A program made the translations under genes and the position numbers. A stretch of DNA of 64,000 bases, taken from Thermocaproicibacter sp041859875. GTDB taxonomy: Bacteria; Bacillota; Clostridia; Oscillospirales; Acutalibacteraceae. Every line of letters begins with the position of its first letter. The first letter of the stretch is position 1. The notes under the pieces were generated by a model that saw only the letters and a program-made list of their open reading frames with translations, was not told the DNA's origin and made no database searches. This document shows, in pieces, positions 42,246 through 50,040 of this stretch. The DNA lies in NCBI GenBank assembly GCA_041859875.1, contig JBFLFY010000009.1, forward strand, positions 1 through 64,000, given 5' to 3'.

Positions 42246-42812
42246 TCAGTACCTGTAAGGCACCGGCGGCTGCATTGGCGGCATTGCCATTTTTTCAGCT
42301 CTGCGAACTTTGAAGAAAATATAAACTGAACTGAAAACATCGAGGCAGAATATCAGGTGCAGGGCGATGTTCACACCCATACAGACAGTTGAAATCTCCC
42401 CTCTTCTGTGCGCAAATACCATCCCGGAAATCCCGTACATGGAAGTCGCCAGCAAAAGAAGATAATCAAATACCGTCAGAATCGGAATCAACACAAACAG
42501 CCCCGGAACAATGGCAAGTCCAATGCCGCAAAGAAAAATAAATGCATACAGCGGAACCAGCAGCACTTTGGCAGTCAGGGCAGTAAAAAGGAGTTCCCGC
42601 GGTTTTGCACCGCTGTTCCCAAAGAGAAATGGAACAATGAGGTTGAGGACAAAGAGTATAAAAAAGGCGATTCCCATAAAAATGAGCGGCGTCAGCGTTG
42701 ACCCTTTCCATGCATCATCCGTCTTGGAACATTCTAAAAGATACCAGATGCCGGCATATACCAGTGCAGCCAGTGAAAACAGCAGGATTTTTCTTTTTAC
42801 CACATCGCCCAC
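42246..42812 (-). CDS. Predicted membrane protein of unknown function
   Basis: 188 residues with about five hydrophobic segments (LLFSLAALVYAGIWYLL, LIFMGIAFFILFVLNLIVPFLF, TAKVLLVPLYAFIFLCGIGL, VLIPILTVFDYLLLLATSMYG and a C-terminal one) and a Pro-rich tail PPMQPPVPYRY. I do not recognise the family. The start is either GTG 42812 or GTG 42803; the latter is 8 bases after GGAG. Confidence 0.6.
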   Translation of the reverse strand: MGDVVKRKILLFSLAALVYAGIWYLLECSKTDDAWKGSTLTPLIFMGIAFFILFVLNLIVPFLFGNSGAKPRELLFTALTAKVLLVPLYAFIFLCGIGLAIVPGLFVLIPILTVFDYLLLLATSMYGISGMVFAHRRGEISTVCMGVNIALHLIFCLDVFSSVYIFFKVRRAEKMAMPPMQPPVPYRY

Positions 42813-42895
42813 TCCATTCTAACTATATTTCATTATAAAAATTCTTATTTGAGCTTTTTGATATATTAACATACAAATTCTGTGTTTTCAAGCTG

Positions 42896-42928
42896 CAAAA
42901 ATTCCCGGAAGCTTTCGCTTCCGGGAAA
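42896..42928 (-). terminator. Terminator of the SGNH/MBOAT operon
   Basis: TTCCCGGAAGC-TTTC-GCTTCCGGGAA, followed leftwards by TTTTT. Confidence 0.88.
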
Positions 42929-42944
42929 TGTTTTAAAAGCCGTC

Positions 42945-43829
42945 CTATTGCTGGGCATTCCGCATTAAGCAGTCCACCCAGACGGAATAGTACTTTGCCT
43001 TCAGATGAACCCCGTCGCCGGAATATTCATCCGGCAGATTGCCGTGGCCGTCTTCCGCAGCCGAAGCTACATCAACATAAAAAATATGTGAGCCGTCTGC
43101 CAGGGTTTTCAGGCCGTTATTCCGGATACGGATGGTATTGTTGCTGAAGACCGGGTCATCCTGCATCTTTTCCGCAGTTACATAAAGAATAGACTGAATA
43201 TAAATTGCAGCGTTCGGCTGCATCTTTCTGATTTGCGCCACGATAGCGCAATAATGCTGTACAAAATACGATGTAGTGCCCGTGCCAAGTTCATTAATTC
43301 CGAGGAGAATATAGATTTTCCCATACTGACGCCTCCTCAGAGTCTGTTCCAAAGTAAGCCCTGTGGAGCTGTCTGTTTTGGGTTGATCAAAAAGCTGATA
43401 AATGCTAAGCCCTACCCGGCTGAAATAGTTGGCGTCATCCAGTCCCCCATAAAGTTTCAGCCCTTCTGTAAGGCTGTCGCCTACAAACAGCGCATCGCTG
43501 AAGGAACTTTTCTTTATTGCCTGCTTTGCCGGCGGCTGCGAGGAAGCCTGCCGTGTTTTGCTGCCGCTCTGCGGCCGGGCCGAAGAATGTGTTCCGGAAA
43601 CGGCCGAATTCTTTGACGATGCTGCTGAAGAAGGAAAAGCTGGCGCCGAAGAAACGCCGGTAATCATTTGAAATTCCGGCTCGGCAGAATTCTGCGGAGT
43701 CGTGTTGGCCAGAAAGCCAAAACCGTTTTTCGGCATCCAAGCACATTCTACCGCCAGTACAATGCCTGCCACGGCAGCTACGGCAAGAATCAGTGTTACA
43801 AGAGGGCATTTTTTCAAAAAGACTTTCAT
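42945..43829 (-). CDS. Membrane-anchored SGNH/GDSL hydrolase-type protein, MBOAT partner
   Basis: 294 residues: N-terminal membrane helix (PLVTLILAVAAVAGIVLAVE), a Ser/Ala-rich linker, then an SGNH domain from about residue 110: block I ALFVGDSLTEGL (Ser nucleophile), block III ILLGINELGTG, block V SGDGVHLKAKYY (Asp/His). The domain would face outside. It follows the MBOAT gene by 12 bases. In such pairs the MBOAT protein moves acyl groups across the membrane and the SGNH protein transfers them to a glycan, as in PatA/PatB or DltB/DltD; the target here is unknown. Confidence 0.83.
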   Translation of the reverse strand: MKVFLKKCPLVTLILAVAAVAGIVLAVECAWMPKNGFGFLANTTPQNSAEPEFQMITGVSSAPAFPSSAASSKNSAVSGTHSSARPQSGSKTRQASSQPPAKQAIKKSSFSDALFVGDSLTEGLKLYGGLDDANYFSRVGLSIYQLFDQPKTDSSTGLTLEQTLRRRQYGKIYILLGINELGTGTTSYFVQHYCAIVAQIRKMQPNAAIYIQSILYVTAEKMQDDPVFSNNTIRIRNNGLKTLADGSHIFYVDVASAAEDGHGNLPDEYSGDGVHLKAKYYSVWVDCLMRNAQQ

Positions 43830-43841
43830 TCAGGACCATCC

Positions 43842-45182
43842 TCAAAACTGTAAATACATAAATGGGTTGCTTGCACTGTTGTGAATAGAAATAATGCAAC
43901 TCCAAAAGACTGTAAAAAGTACTACGGTTACCAGCACACGGCACTTCCGGCTGTGCAGCAGGAAAAGCTCCGGCTGCGGAATCAAAAATGCACATCCCAC
44001 AGCAAGGTATGGCAGGTAGTCCTTTCCATACTCTACCCAGTCGCCGGGATTCACGTTGATGCCTGCCGAAGCCGCTGGGAACAGCCGTGTAAAGTAAACA
44101 GCCAGCGTTGCAATGTTTGTATTGGCAAACAGCATCCAGGTAAGAGGAATGACCAGCAGAACGTAAAGATGCCCCAGCACAGGCCAGCGTGTAAGGTATT
44201 TCCGCAGAAAAAGTTTTTCAAGCGCTATAAAGAAAAACAGCGAAATACCCCACAGGACAAAGTTCCAGCCCGTGCCGTGCCAGATTCCCGTAAGCACCCA
44301 AACAATAAACAGATTCCGAACCGTAGCCGGCATACCGTGCCGGCTCCCGCCCAGCGGAATATAGATATAATCGCGGAACCATGCGCCGAGCGTCGCGTGC
44401 CAGCGCCGGTAGAAATCTGAAACGGAAGTCGAGCAGTACGGAAAAACGAAGTTCCGCGGCAAAACAAAGCCAAACATCTGTGCTAGGCCCATGGCCATAA
44501 GGGAATATCCATGGAAGTCAAAATACAGCTGTAAAGTAAAAGCAGCCATACCCAGCCAAGCCATCGGTGTGGAAATAGACTCGCATCCAATCACCGAAAT
44601 CTGCTTCCACAGCCCGCCGATTTTATCTGCCAGCAGCACCTTGTAGGCAAGGCCGACAATAAAGAAGCGAAGCCCGCTCTCCAGATTCTCTGCGCGGCAA
44701 CTGTCGCGCCGAAGGTCCGGCACAAAGTCGCCATAACGGGTAATCGGCCCTTCCTCCACCTTTGGGAAGAAGAACATATAGGTGTTCAGGCGCATAAGCG
44801 ACTTTTCGCATGGAATATCTTTTCGGTAAACATCAATCTGGTAAGCAAGCATTTGAAACGTATAGAAACTAATGCCAACTGGAAGGGGCGGATGTAATTT
44901 GAACCACACCAGCAGCCCTGTGTTGGCAGCGATTGTAATCCAAAACCAAAGGCGCCTTTGTGGGCCTTTTTTGTTTTTTCCGCTGAAGCGGCTCGAAAGA
45001 AAATAATTTGTCACAATGTCTGCCGCAAGGATTCCGGTCTGNNNCCACCAGGAACCAAGGCCATAAAACAGGACGCTTCCGATGAGCAGCACATCATTTT
45101 TATACCGTTCCGCCGCTGTATAGTATAGCACCAGCAAAAGAGGCAAAAACGCGAAAATAAAGTATAAATTGGAAAAGCTCAA
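43842..45182 (-). CDS. MBOAT-family O-acyltransferase (AlgI/DltB-like), contains an NNN gap codon
   Basis: 446 residues, polytopic. MBOAT landmarks: PVGISFYTFQMLAYQIDVY, FFPKVEEGPITRYGDF, YFDFHGYSLMAMGLAQMFG, SVSDFYRRWHATLGAWFRDYIYIPLGG and the catalytic His region LTGIWHGTGWNF. Three N at 45042-45044 fall exactly on one codon (GSWW-X-QTGI). The stretch between LLVWFK and LHPPLPVGISF is shorter than in relatives I know. Start TTG at 45182 with a weak AAAGGATG site, chosen because MSFSNLYFIFAFLPL matches the family N-terminus. Operon with the SGNH gene. Confidence 0.85.
   Translation of the reverse strand: MSFSNLYFIFAFLPLLLVLYYTAAERYKNDVLLIGSVLFYGLGSWWXQTGILAADIVTNYFLSSRFSGKNKKGPQRRLWFWITIAANTGLLVWFKLHPPLPVGISFYTFQMLAYQIDVYRKDIPCEKSLMRLNTYMFFFPKVEEGPITRYGDFVPDLRRDSCRAENLESGLRFFIVGLAYKVLLADKIGGLWKQISVIGCESISTPMAWLGMAAFTLQLYFDFHGYSLMAMGLAQMFGFVLPRNFVFPYCSTSVSDFYRRWHATLGAWFRDYIYIPLGGSRHGMPATVRNLFIVWVLTGIWHGTGWNFVLWGISLFFFIALEKLFLRKYLTRWPVLGHLYVLLVIPLTWMLFANTNIATLAVYFTRLFPAASAGINVNPGDWVEYGKDYLPYLAVGCAFLIPQPELFLLHSRKCRVLVTVVLFTVFWSCIISIHNSASNPFMYLQF
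45042..45044. other. Assembly placeholder NNN
   Basis: Three undetermined bases inside the MBOAT gene, showing that this is a draft scaffold. The true gap length may differ from three. Confidence 0.95.
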
Positions 45183-45549
45183 GCCGCCGCATCCTTTCTA
45201 GAAACTGTGTTTCCCCTTCGGGGAAAGCAGATTGGCCGCATCCATGCAGCCAAAGTTCGAAAAAGCGGGTTTGGGCAAAACGATGCGGCACGGCAGAAAA
45301 TTCGGTCGGCAAAATGCAGCGCATTTTTTAGAGCCTGCAAAAATAGCCTTTTTGCAGCTTCCTAAGATTCACGCAAATATCTTTATTCCAAACGAAGGCT
45401 TCTTCAATTATTATAGTCGGTAATTCTTCTCTTACTAATAATACATCTATCTTATTTCTCTATCAAGTTACAAAGCGGCTAACTTCTTCATGTTTTTGGT
45501 TTCAATATTGTAAATATTATTTTGCCGGCAGGGCTTTACAGCTTGTCTT
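45183..45549. other. Intergenic region between MBOAT and M42 genes
   Basis: No gene seen. Two hairpins are present: TTTCCCC-TTCG-GGGAAA (about 45210-45226) in the 5' leader of the MBOAT gene and CTGCAAAAA / TTTTTGCAG (about 45335-45357). No known riboswitch was recognised. Confidence 0.5.
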
Positions 45550-45578
45550 TTGAAATCCTGACGGCTTTATGCTATGAT
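45550..45578 (+). promoter_or_regulatory. Promoter of the M42 aminopeptidase gene
   Basis: TTGAAA (45550-45555), 17-base spacer, TATGAT (45573-45578), about 40 bases before the ATG. Confidence 0.7.
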
Positions 45579-45616
45579 TATTTCAAACCCAGCCCGTTTA
45601 TGAAAGGAAAAAGATT

Positions 45617-46639
45617 ATGAATTCTATAACAGAAAACTTGAAACAGCTTGCCGCGATTGACAGCCCTACCGGCTTTACAAAAAATGCCGCCGACTATGTG
45701 GCGGAACGCTTGCGCCAGCTTGACTTTCAGCCGGAGATGACAAACAAAAACTGCGTTGTCTGCTGCATCGGCGGCGAAGGAAACCCCATCATCCTCTCAT
45801 CCCACATAGACACACTCGGCGGTATGGTTGCCGAAATCAAGGAAAACGGCCGCCTGCGGCTTACCAATATCGGCGGCCTGAATCCTTCAAACTGTGAAAC
45901 GGAAAATTGCCGCATTTACACCCGCGAGGGCAAAATCTACGACGGTACGTTTCAGATGAACGACCCTTCTGTGCATGTAAATGGTGACCTTGACAAGCAG
46001 GAACGTACTTTCAGTGCAATGGAAGTTGTGATAGATGAAAACGTAAAAAGCAAAAAGGAAACCGAGGCGCTTGGAATTCGCAACGGTGACTTTGTCTGCT
46101 TTGACCCCCGCACAACGGTCACAAAAAGCGGGTATATTAAAAGCCGTTTTCTGGATGATAAGCTTTCCGCCAGCGTCCTTTTGGCATTTGCAGAAGAAGT
46201 ACAGGAGAAAAAGATTAGCCTGAGCCGGAAAGTTTACGTTTTCTTTTCGGTCTATGAAGAAGTCGGCCACGGTTCCTGCGGTGCCCTTCCGGAAGATGCC
46301 GTGGAAATCATGAGCGTCGACATGGGCTGCGTCGGTCAGGGAGTTGCCTGCACAGAGCGCAAGGTCAGCATTTGTGCAAAAGACAGCCACGGCCCTTACG
46401 ACTACGAGGTAACAACGAACCTGATTCACTGCGCGGAAAAGGGCAACCTCGACTTTGCTGTCGACATCTACCCGCATTATGGCTCGGATGCCGATGCCGC
46501 GCTCTCAGCCGGCTACGACATGAAACACGGGCTGATTGGCCCAGGTGTATACGCTTCTCACGGCTATGAGCGTTCCCACGTTGATGGCGCTGCAAACACG
46601 CTGAAACTGCTGGAGCTTTACCTAGGGCAGCAAGACTAA
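45617..46639 (+). CDS. M42 family metallopeptidase (glutamyl/deblocking aminopeptidase-like)
   Basis: Cytoplasmic dinuclear-metal aminopeptidase, 340 residues. Metal-site motifs: ILSSHIDTLGGMV (His and Asp ligands), RFLDDKLSA (bridging Asp), VYEEVGHGS (catalytic Glu pair), MSVDMGC and YERSHVDG (final His). A GTG-free, clear start: AAAGGAAAAAG then ATG. Likely breaks down peptides imported by the Opp system encoded further on. Confidence 0.93.
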   Translation: MNSITENLKQLAAIDSPTGFTKNAADYVAERLRQLDFQPEMTNKNCVVCCIGGEGNPIILSSHIDTLGGMVAEIKENGRLRLTNIGGLNPSNCETENCRIYTREGKIYDGTFQMNDPSVHVNGDLDKQERTFSAMEVVIDENVKSKKETEALGIRNGDFVCFDPRTTVTKSGYIKSRFLDDKLSASVLLAFAEEVQEKKISLSRKVYVFFSVYEEVGHGSCGALPEDAVEIMSVDMGCVGQGVACTERKVSICAKDSHGPYDYEVTTNLIHCAEKGNLDFAVDIYPHYGSDADAALSAGYDMKHGLIGPGVYASHGYERSHVDGAANTLKLLELYLGQQD

Positions 46640-46656
46640 GCTGGTTCTGAAAAATA

Positions 46657-46694
46657 GGCACCGCGCCCCTCATTGGGGCTGTGGTGCCTTTTTC
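46657..46694 (+). terminator. Terminator of the M42 gene
   Basis: GGCACCGCGCCCC pairs with GGGGCTGTGGTGCC around a 5-base loop, followed by TTTTT. Confidence 0.88.
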
Positions 46695-46696
46695 GC

Positions 46697-47848
46697 TTAT
46701 TTCTTCTTTTCTCTGCCAGATGTACGGACACACAGCAGCACACCTACCATTACACAGAAACCGGCTGCAAGCATACCAACAAGGTAAGGGGGAAACTCGT
46801 TTTTCTCTATGGTAAGAGGCGCTGGCTGCCGATCATTTCTACCCTCTGTTTCCGCCGTTCTCATCGTTTGTGCTGTTGTAACTGCGCTTTCTTCCGGCAA
46901 TGTAATGCGTCGGGCAGTACCGGAGCGTCCTTTTCTTCCCGCCTTAACCGAGGCTAAAGCCCGCTCTGCTTCCGGCCCGCTTTTGCGAGGACTTTGACGA
47001 AAGCCCTTGGCGCTGGTGGTTTTCTTTCTTCCACTTTGAGAATCCTTTGCTTTTTTCGGCTGCTCCGCTGGTTCCTCTTTTTCCGCACGGCAGACAGTAA
47101 CGCAGTAAACAAGCCTTTGCTCCCCATCCGCCGAGGTGGCAGTAATCTGAATTAATGTTTCACTGCCCGGCGCTTCAAGGCTTTTTCGGTTAACAAGAAC
47201 TTTCGACCCGTCTTTTCCATCGGCGCAAAAGGTCACTGAACGGACAGAAGCCTCTACATCCAACCGGTAGTCGGTAACATCCGGCTGAAAAGCGGGCTGC
47301 AGCTGCCCAACCGAAGGGACAAGCGCCGCCAGGCGTGCATTTGCTGGCTTTTGGGGTTTTTCCATACTGACTGGAAGCACTTCATAGGTATTTAACCCCA
47401 TGTCGCTGCCCGAATAATCGCAGGTTTCATCGACGCATGCACACAGGTTTGTTTCGTCTGCCGACGCCTCATCACCGCGCACTTGGAAAGAGAACTCCGC
47501 TATCTTTCCAGAAAGGGTAGCAGCGTAACCACGACCTGTATTGCACACATAAACAGCGCAGATTGGATTTGACTTCGTATTCATGTGCATCGTTCCGCTT
47601 TCCATCTGCCGCGATTCTTTTGCTCCTGTAAAGCTTAAAATGGAATCGTCGTAAGCAATCCTCAGGCGAAACCCCGCGACGGCCGCGCCCGGCGCAAGGC
47701 TTACCTGAAGCGTAATGGTGCCGTCAGCGCCGCTGCAGGCGGTGCTGAAAAGAAACGCGGATTCTGTTTTTGCCTGCACAGGCACCGGAATCTGCACAAA
47801 GCAGGAAAGGCAAAAGAAAAGCAGGAAAGCTGCAAGAAAGCGCTTCAC
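46697..47848 (-). CDS. Surface protein with cohesin-like and cadherin-like beta-sandwich domains
   Basis: 383 residues. Signal peptide (FLAAFLLFFCLSCFVQIPVPVQA); a cohesin-like domain (ITLQVSLAPGAAVAGFRLRIAYDDSILSF, typical of bacterial cohesins, residues about 30-150); a cadherin-like beta-sandwich domain (LAALVPSVGQLQPAFQPDVTDYRLDV to VYCVTVCR, about 190-275); a long basic low-complexity linker; and a C-terminal membrane helix with a short basic tail. Start GTG at 47848 after GAGGA. The cohesin could bind dockerin-like partners, but none is encoded in the window. Probably a membrane-anchored adhesion or scaffold protein. Confidence 0.75.
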   Translation of the reverse strand: MKRFLAAFLLFFCLSCFVQIPVPVQAKTESAFLFSTACSGADGTITLQVSLAPGAAVAGFRLRIAYDDSILSFTGAKESRQMESGTMHMNTKSNPICAVYVCNTGRGYAATLSGKIAEFSFQVRGDEASADETNLCACVDETCDYSGSDMGLNTYEVLPVSMEKPQKPANARLAALVPSVGQLQPAFQPDVTDYRLDVEASVRSVTFCADGKDGSKVLVNRKSLEAPGSETLIQITATSADGEQRLVYCVTVCRAEKEEPAEQPKKAKDSQSGRKKTTSAKGFRQSPRKSGPEAERALASVKAGRKGRSGTARRITLPEESAVTTAQTMRTAETEGRNDRQPAPLTIEKNEFPPYLVGMLAAGFCVMVGVLLCVRTSGREKKK

Positions 47849-47896
47849 CTAAAATTCCTCATTTCTTAAAATCTACAGGGAGCCCAGCAAGTCCAC

Positions 47897-47935
47897 AAAA
47901 AAAGAGCAGCCCACCGAAAAGCCCGGCTGGCTGCT
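47897..47935 (-). terminator. Terminator of the CrtO-like gene
   Basis: AGCAGCC / GGCTGCT outer stem with an inner partly paired region, followed leftwards by seven T. Confidence 0.75.
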
Positions 47936-47959
47936 AAAACGACTGCTGTGTAAATTTGC

Positions 47960-48481
47960 TCAGGCGGTAACTGTATTTCTGCCCATATCATCGGCACCGC
48001 TCAACTCGTGAATACGCCTTTTACGCAGAGTCTGCAGGCGAAAACGGTTGTAGCGCTGAATGATGGCAAACGGAAGGTTGCCGATTAAAATAAAAAGAGA
48101 AAAAAGCATACCCACAAGAAGCGGGTTGATAATAAATGTGATGACAGCACATAGACAGTTTTTCAAATGCATCCATTCGCCGCGGCAGGTTTCCATAATA
48201 AACTGGTCAAGGTACTCAATCGTGTCATTCGTAAAATGCCTTTTTGAGAACCCGCCTTTTCCAATATACTGCGGAACACGGTCTTTCCAAAGCTGGATTT
48301 TCAGGTTATCCCGGTACCAGCGGCCCCCGCGTTCCCATTGCTTGGGTGTATAGCGATTCTTGGAAGAATCAAACATCGTATCCGGCAGTTTCTGGCATGA
48401 CATAAAAGTTACTAAATGCCAAATACCGACTAAAATAATATTCCACATCAGCATGTCAAGGAACGAAGAATTTTTAAGCAT
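47960..48481 (-). CDS. CrtO-like (glycosyl-4,4'-diaponeurosporenoate acyltransferase family) membrane protein
   Basis: About 173 residues with two to three hydrophobic segments (DMLMWNIILVGIWHLVTFM and VITFIINPLLVGMLFSLFILIG). GGRWYRDNLKIQLWKDRVPQ and NLPFAIIQRYNRFRL are hallmarks of the small CrtO acyltransferase family. In staphylococci CrtO completes the carotenoid staphyloxanthin; no carotenoid genes are seen here, so a different lipid or glycolipid substrate is likely. The ATG at 48481, 8 bases after AAGGGAAG, is preferred to the GTG at 48490. Own promoter upstream. Confidence 0.75.
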   Translation of the reverse strand: MLKNSSFLDMLMWNIILVGIWHLVTFMSCQKLPDTMFDSSKNRYTPKQWERGGRWYRDNLKIQLWKDRVPQYIGKGGFSKRHFTNDTIEYLDQFIMETCRGEWMHLKNCLCAVITFIINPLLVGMLFSLFILIGNLPFAIIQRYNRFRLQTLRKRRIHELSGADDMGRNTVTA

Positions 48482-48561
48482 TCCAGCCACTTCCCTTCTT
48501 GGAAAGCAGTGCCTCTTTGTGGCAGCTGCCTAACCCTCATAGCTCAATGCTTCTACTGCAT

Positions 48562-48590
48562 ATTATAGTACAAAACGGCAAAATGTGCAA
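48562..48590 (-). promoter_or_regulatory. Promoter of the CrtO-like gene
   Basis: Reading leftwards, TTGCAC (48590-48585), 17-base spacer, TATAAT (48567-48562). Confidence 0.75.
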
Positions 48591-48658
48591 GGATGCACCT
48601 GTATCATTCAGTGTACCCAGAAGTCTGCAATATTCGCGCCTTTTGGAGCCAGCAGTTC

Positions 48659-48696
48659 AAAAAAAGCGCCTGTGAAAAGTATATTCCGCAGACGCC
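48659..48696 (-). terminator. Terminator at the end of the opp operon
   Basis: Reading leftwards, GGCGTCTG pairs with CAGGCGC (one G-U) around a loop of about 16 bases, followed by seven T. Confidence 0.7.
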
Positions 48697-48703
48697 TGAA
48701 ATA

Positions 48704-49009
48704 TTAAATTCTAGTGATAAGAAATGTAAATAAGAAGTAAATCAAAATAGCAAGGCCAATCCACGGAAACACCAGCTGAAACATAGCAATAATCATAGCC
48801 AGTCGATCTTTCCAGCTATATTCGGGTTTCTCTTCCGTTTCAGGCTTTTTAGTTTCCTTGGTTTCTTTGTCTTCAGACGATTCCTTTTCCTTTGGGGGCA
48901 GCGCGGTATGCCCTTTCTCTTCGGCTTCCCTTTGCTCGGCACGCAGCTTCAGTTCCTGCTCCAGAAGGTCGGGGCGCGGACCCTGCCCCAGATGAAAAGG
49001 GTCGGTCAT
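48704..49009 (-). CDS. Small membrane protein at the end of the opp operon
   Basis: 101 residues: a charged N-terminal half rich in Glu and Lys (possible coiled region) and one or two C-terminal hydrophobic segments (LAMIIAMFQLVFPWIGLAILIYFLFTFLI). No family recognised. Its ATG overlaps the oppF stop (ATGA), so it is translated with the transporter and could be an accessory factor; this is inference from position. Confidence 0.65.
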   Translation of the reverse strand: MTDPFHLGQGPRPDLLEQELKLRAEQREAEEKGHTALPPKEKESSEDKETKETKKPETEEKPEYSWKDRLAMIIAMFQLVFPWIGLAILIYFLFTFLITRI

Positions 49010-50028
49010 TTTTCAGCCGCTTCAGGCTCTGCAGGCTTCTGCGGCGTATCCTTACCCGCAAAGGGGCAGGCGACATAGTGTTCGTTGCCTACGTTCCGGT
49101 ACTCCGGTACTTCTTTGGCGCAGGCTTCGCACGCGATTGGGCAGCGGGTGCGGAATTTGCATCCGGAAGGCGGATTCGCCGGGGATGGCAAGTCACCCTT
49201 CAGGATAACACGGTTACGCTTACTCTTAGGGTCTGGAACCGGAATTGCCGAAAGCAGCGCTTTCGTGTAAGGATGCAGCGGGTTGTTGTAAAGCTCATTC
49301 TTTGGAGCCATCTCTACTATATTGCCAAGGTACATAACGGCAACACGGTTACTGATGTATTCCACAACGGAAAGGTCATGCGAAATAAACATATAAGAAA
49401 GATGCTTTTCCTTCTGCAAATCACTCAGCAAGTTAATAATCTGTGACTGAATGGAAACATCCAGCGCGGAAACCGGTTCATCGCAAATAATGAACGAAGG
49501 GTCAAGTGCAAGGCTGCGCGCAATGCCAATGCGCTGTCTCTGGCCGCCGGAGAACTCATGTGGATAGCGGTTGATATAATAGGTTGGCAGGCCGCACAAA
49601 TCCATCGTTTCAGCCACTTTTTTACGAATCTGCTCTCTGGATCCCATCCGATGATCAATCAGCGCTTCACCAATAATCTGGCCGACCGTCATACGCGGGT
49701 CAAGCGAAGAGTACGGATCCTGAAACACCATCTGCATATGGGTCCGCTCTTCACGGAGCTGACGGCGAGTCAATTTGCTGAAATCCTTGCCTTCGAACGT
49801 CACTTTGCCCGATGTCATTTTATACAGCCGCATAATGCTGCGGCCAAGGGTAGATTTTCCACACCCGGATTCCCCAACAACACCAAGGGTTTCGCCGCGC
49901 TTAATACTTAGCGAAACGCCGTCTACAGCCTTTACATATCCTACAGTGCGCTGAAAAACGCCGCCGCGGATTGGAAAATACTGCTTCAGATTCTCTACTT
50001 CAAGAATATTATCATTTTTCTCATCCAT
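49006..50028 (-). CDS. oppF: Oligopeptide ABC transporter ATP-binding protein OppF
   Basis: 340 residues. Walker A GESGCGKST, Q-loop MVFQDPYSSLDPRM, signature FSGGQRQRIGIAR, Walker B FIICDEPVSALD, and the C-terminal Cys-rich region SGCKFRTRCPIACEAC typical of Opp/Dpp ATPases, which holds a 4Fe-4S-type or zinc site in relatives. Ends overlapping the small membrane protein gene. 12 bases after oppD. Confidence 0.92.
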   Translation of the reverse strand: MDEKNDNILEVENLKQYFPIRGGVFQRTVGYVKAVDGVSLSIKRGETLGVVGESGCGKSTLGRSIMRLYKMTSGKVTFEGKDFSKLTRRQLREERTHMQMVFQDPYSSLDPRMTVGQIIGEALIDHRMGSREQIRKKVAETMDLCGLPTYYINRYPHEFSGGQRQRIGIARSLALDPSFIICDEPVSALDVSIQSQIINLLSDLQKEKHLSYMFISHDLSVVEYISNRVAVMYLGNIVEMAPKNELYNNPLHPYTKALLSAIPVPDPKSKRNRVILKGDLPSPANPPSGCKFRTRCPIACEACAKEVPEYRNVGNEHYVACPFAGKDTPQKPAEPEAAEK

Positions 50029-50040
50029 GCAAGCACCCCC

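Noticed and set aside
45183..45549. c-di-GMP or other riboswitch upstream of the MBOAT gene
   Set aside because: Hairpins are present but none of the conserved riboswitch core sequences could be matched.
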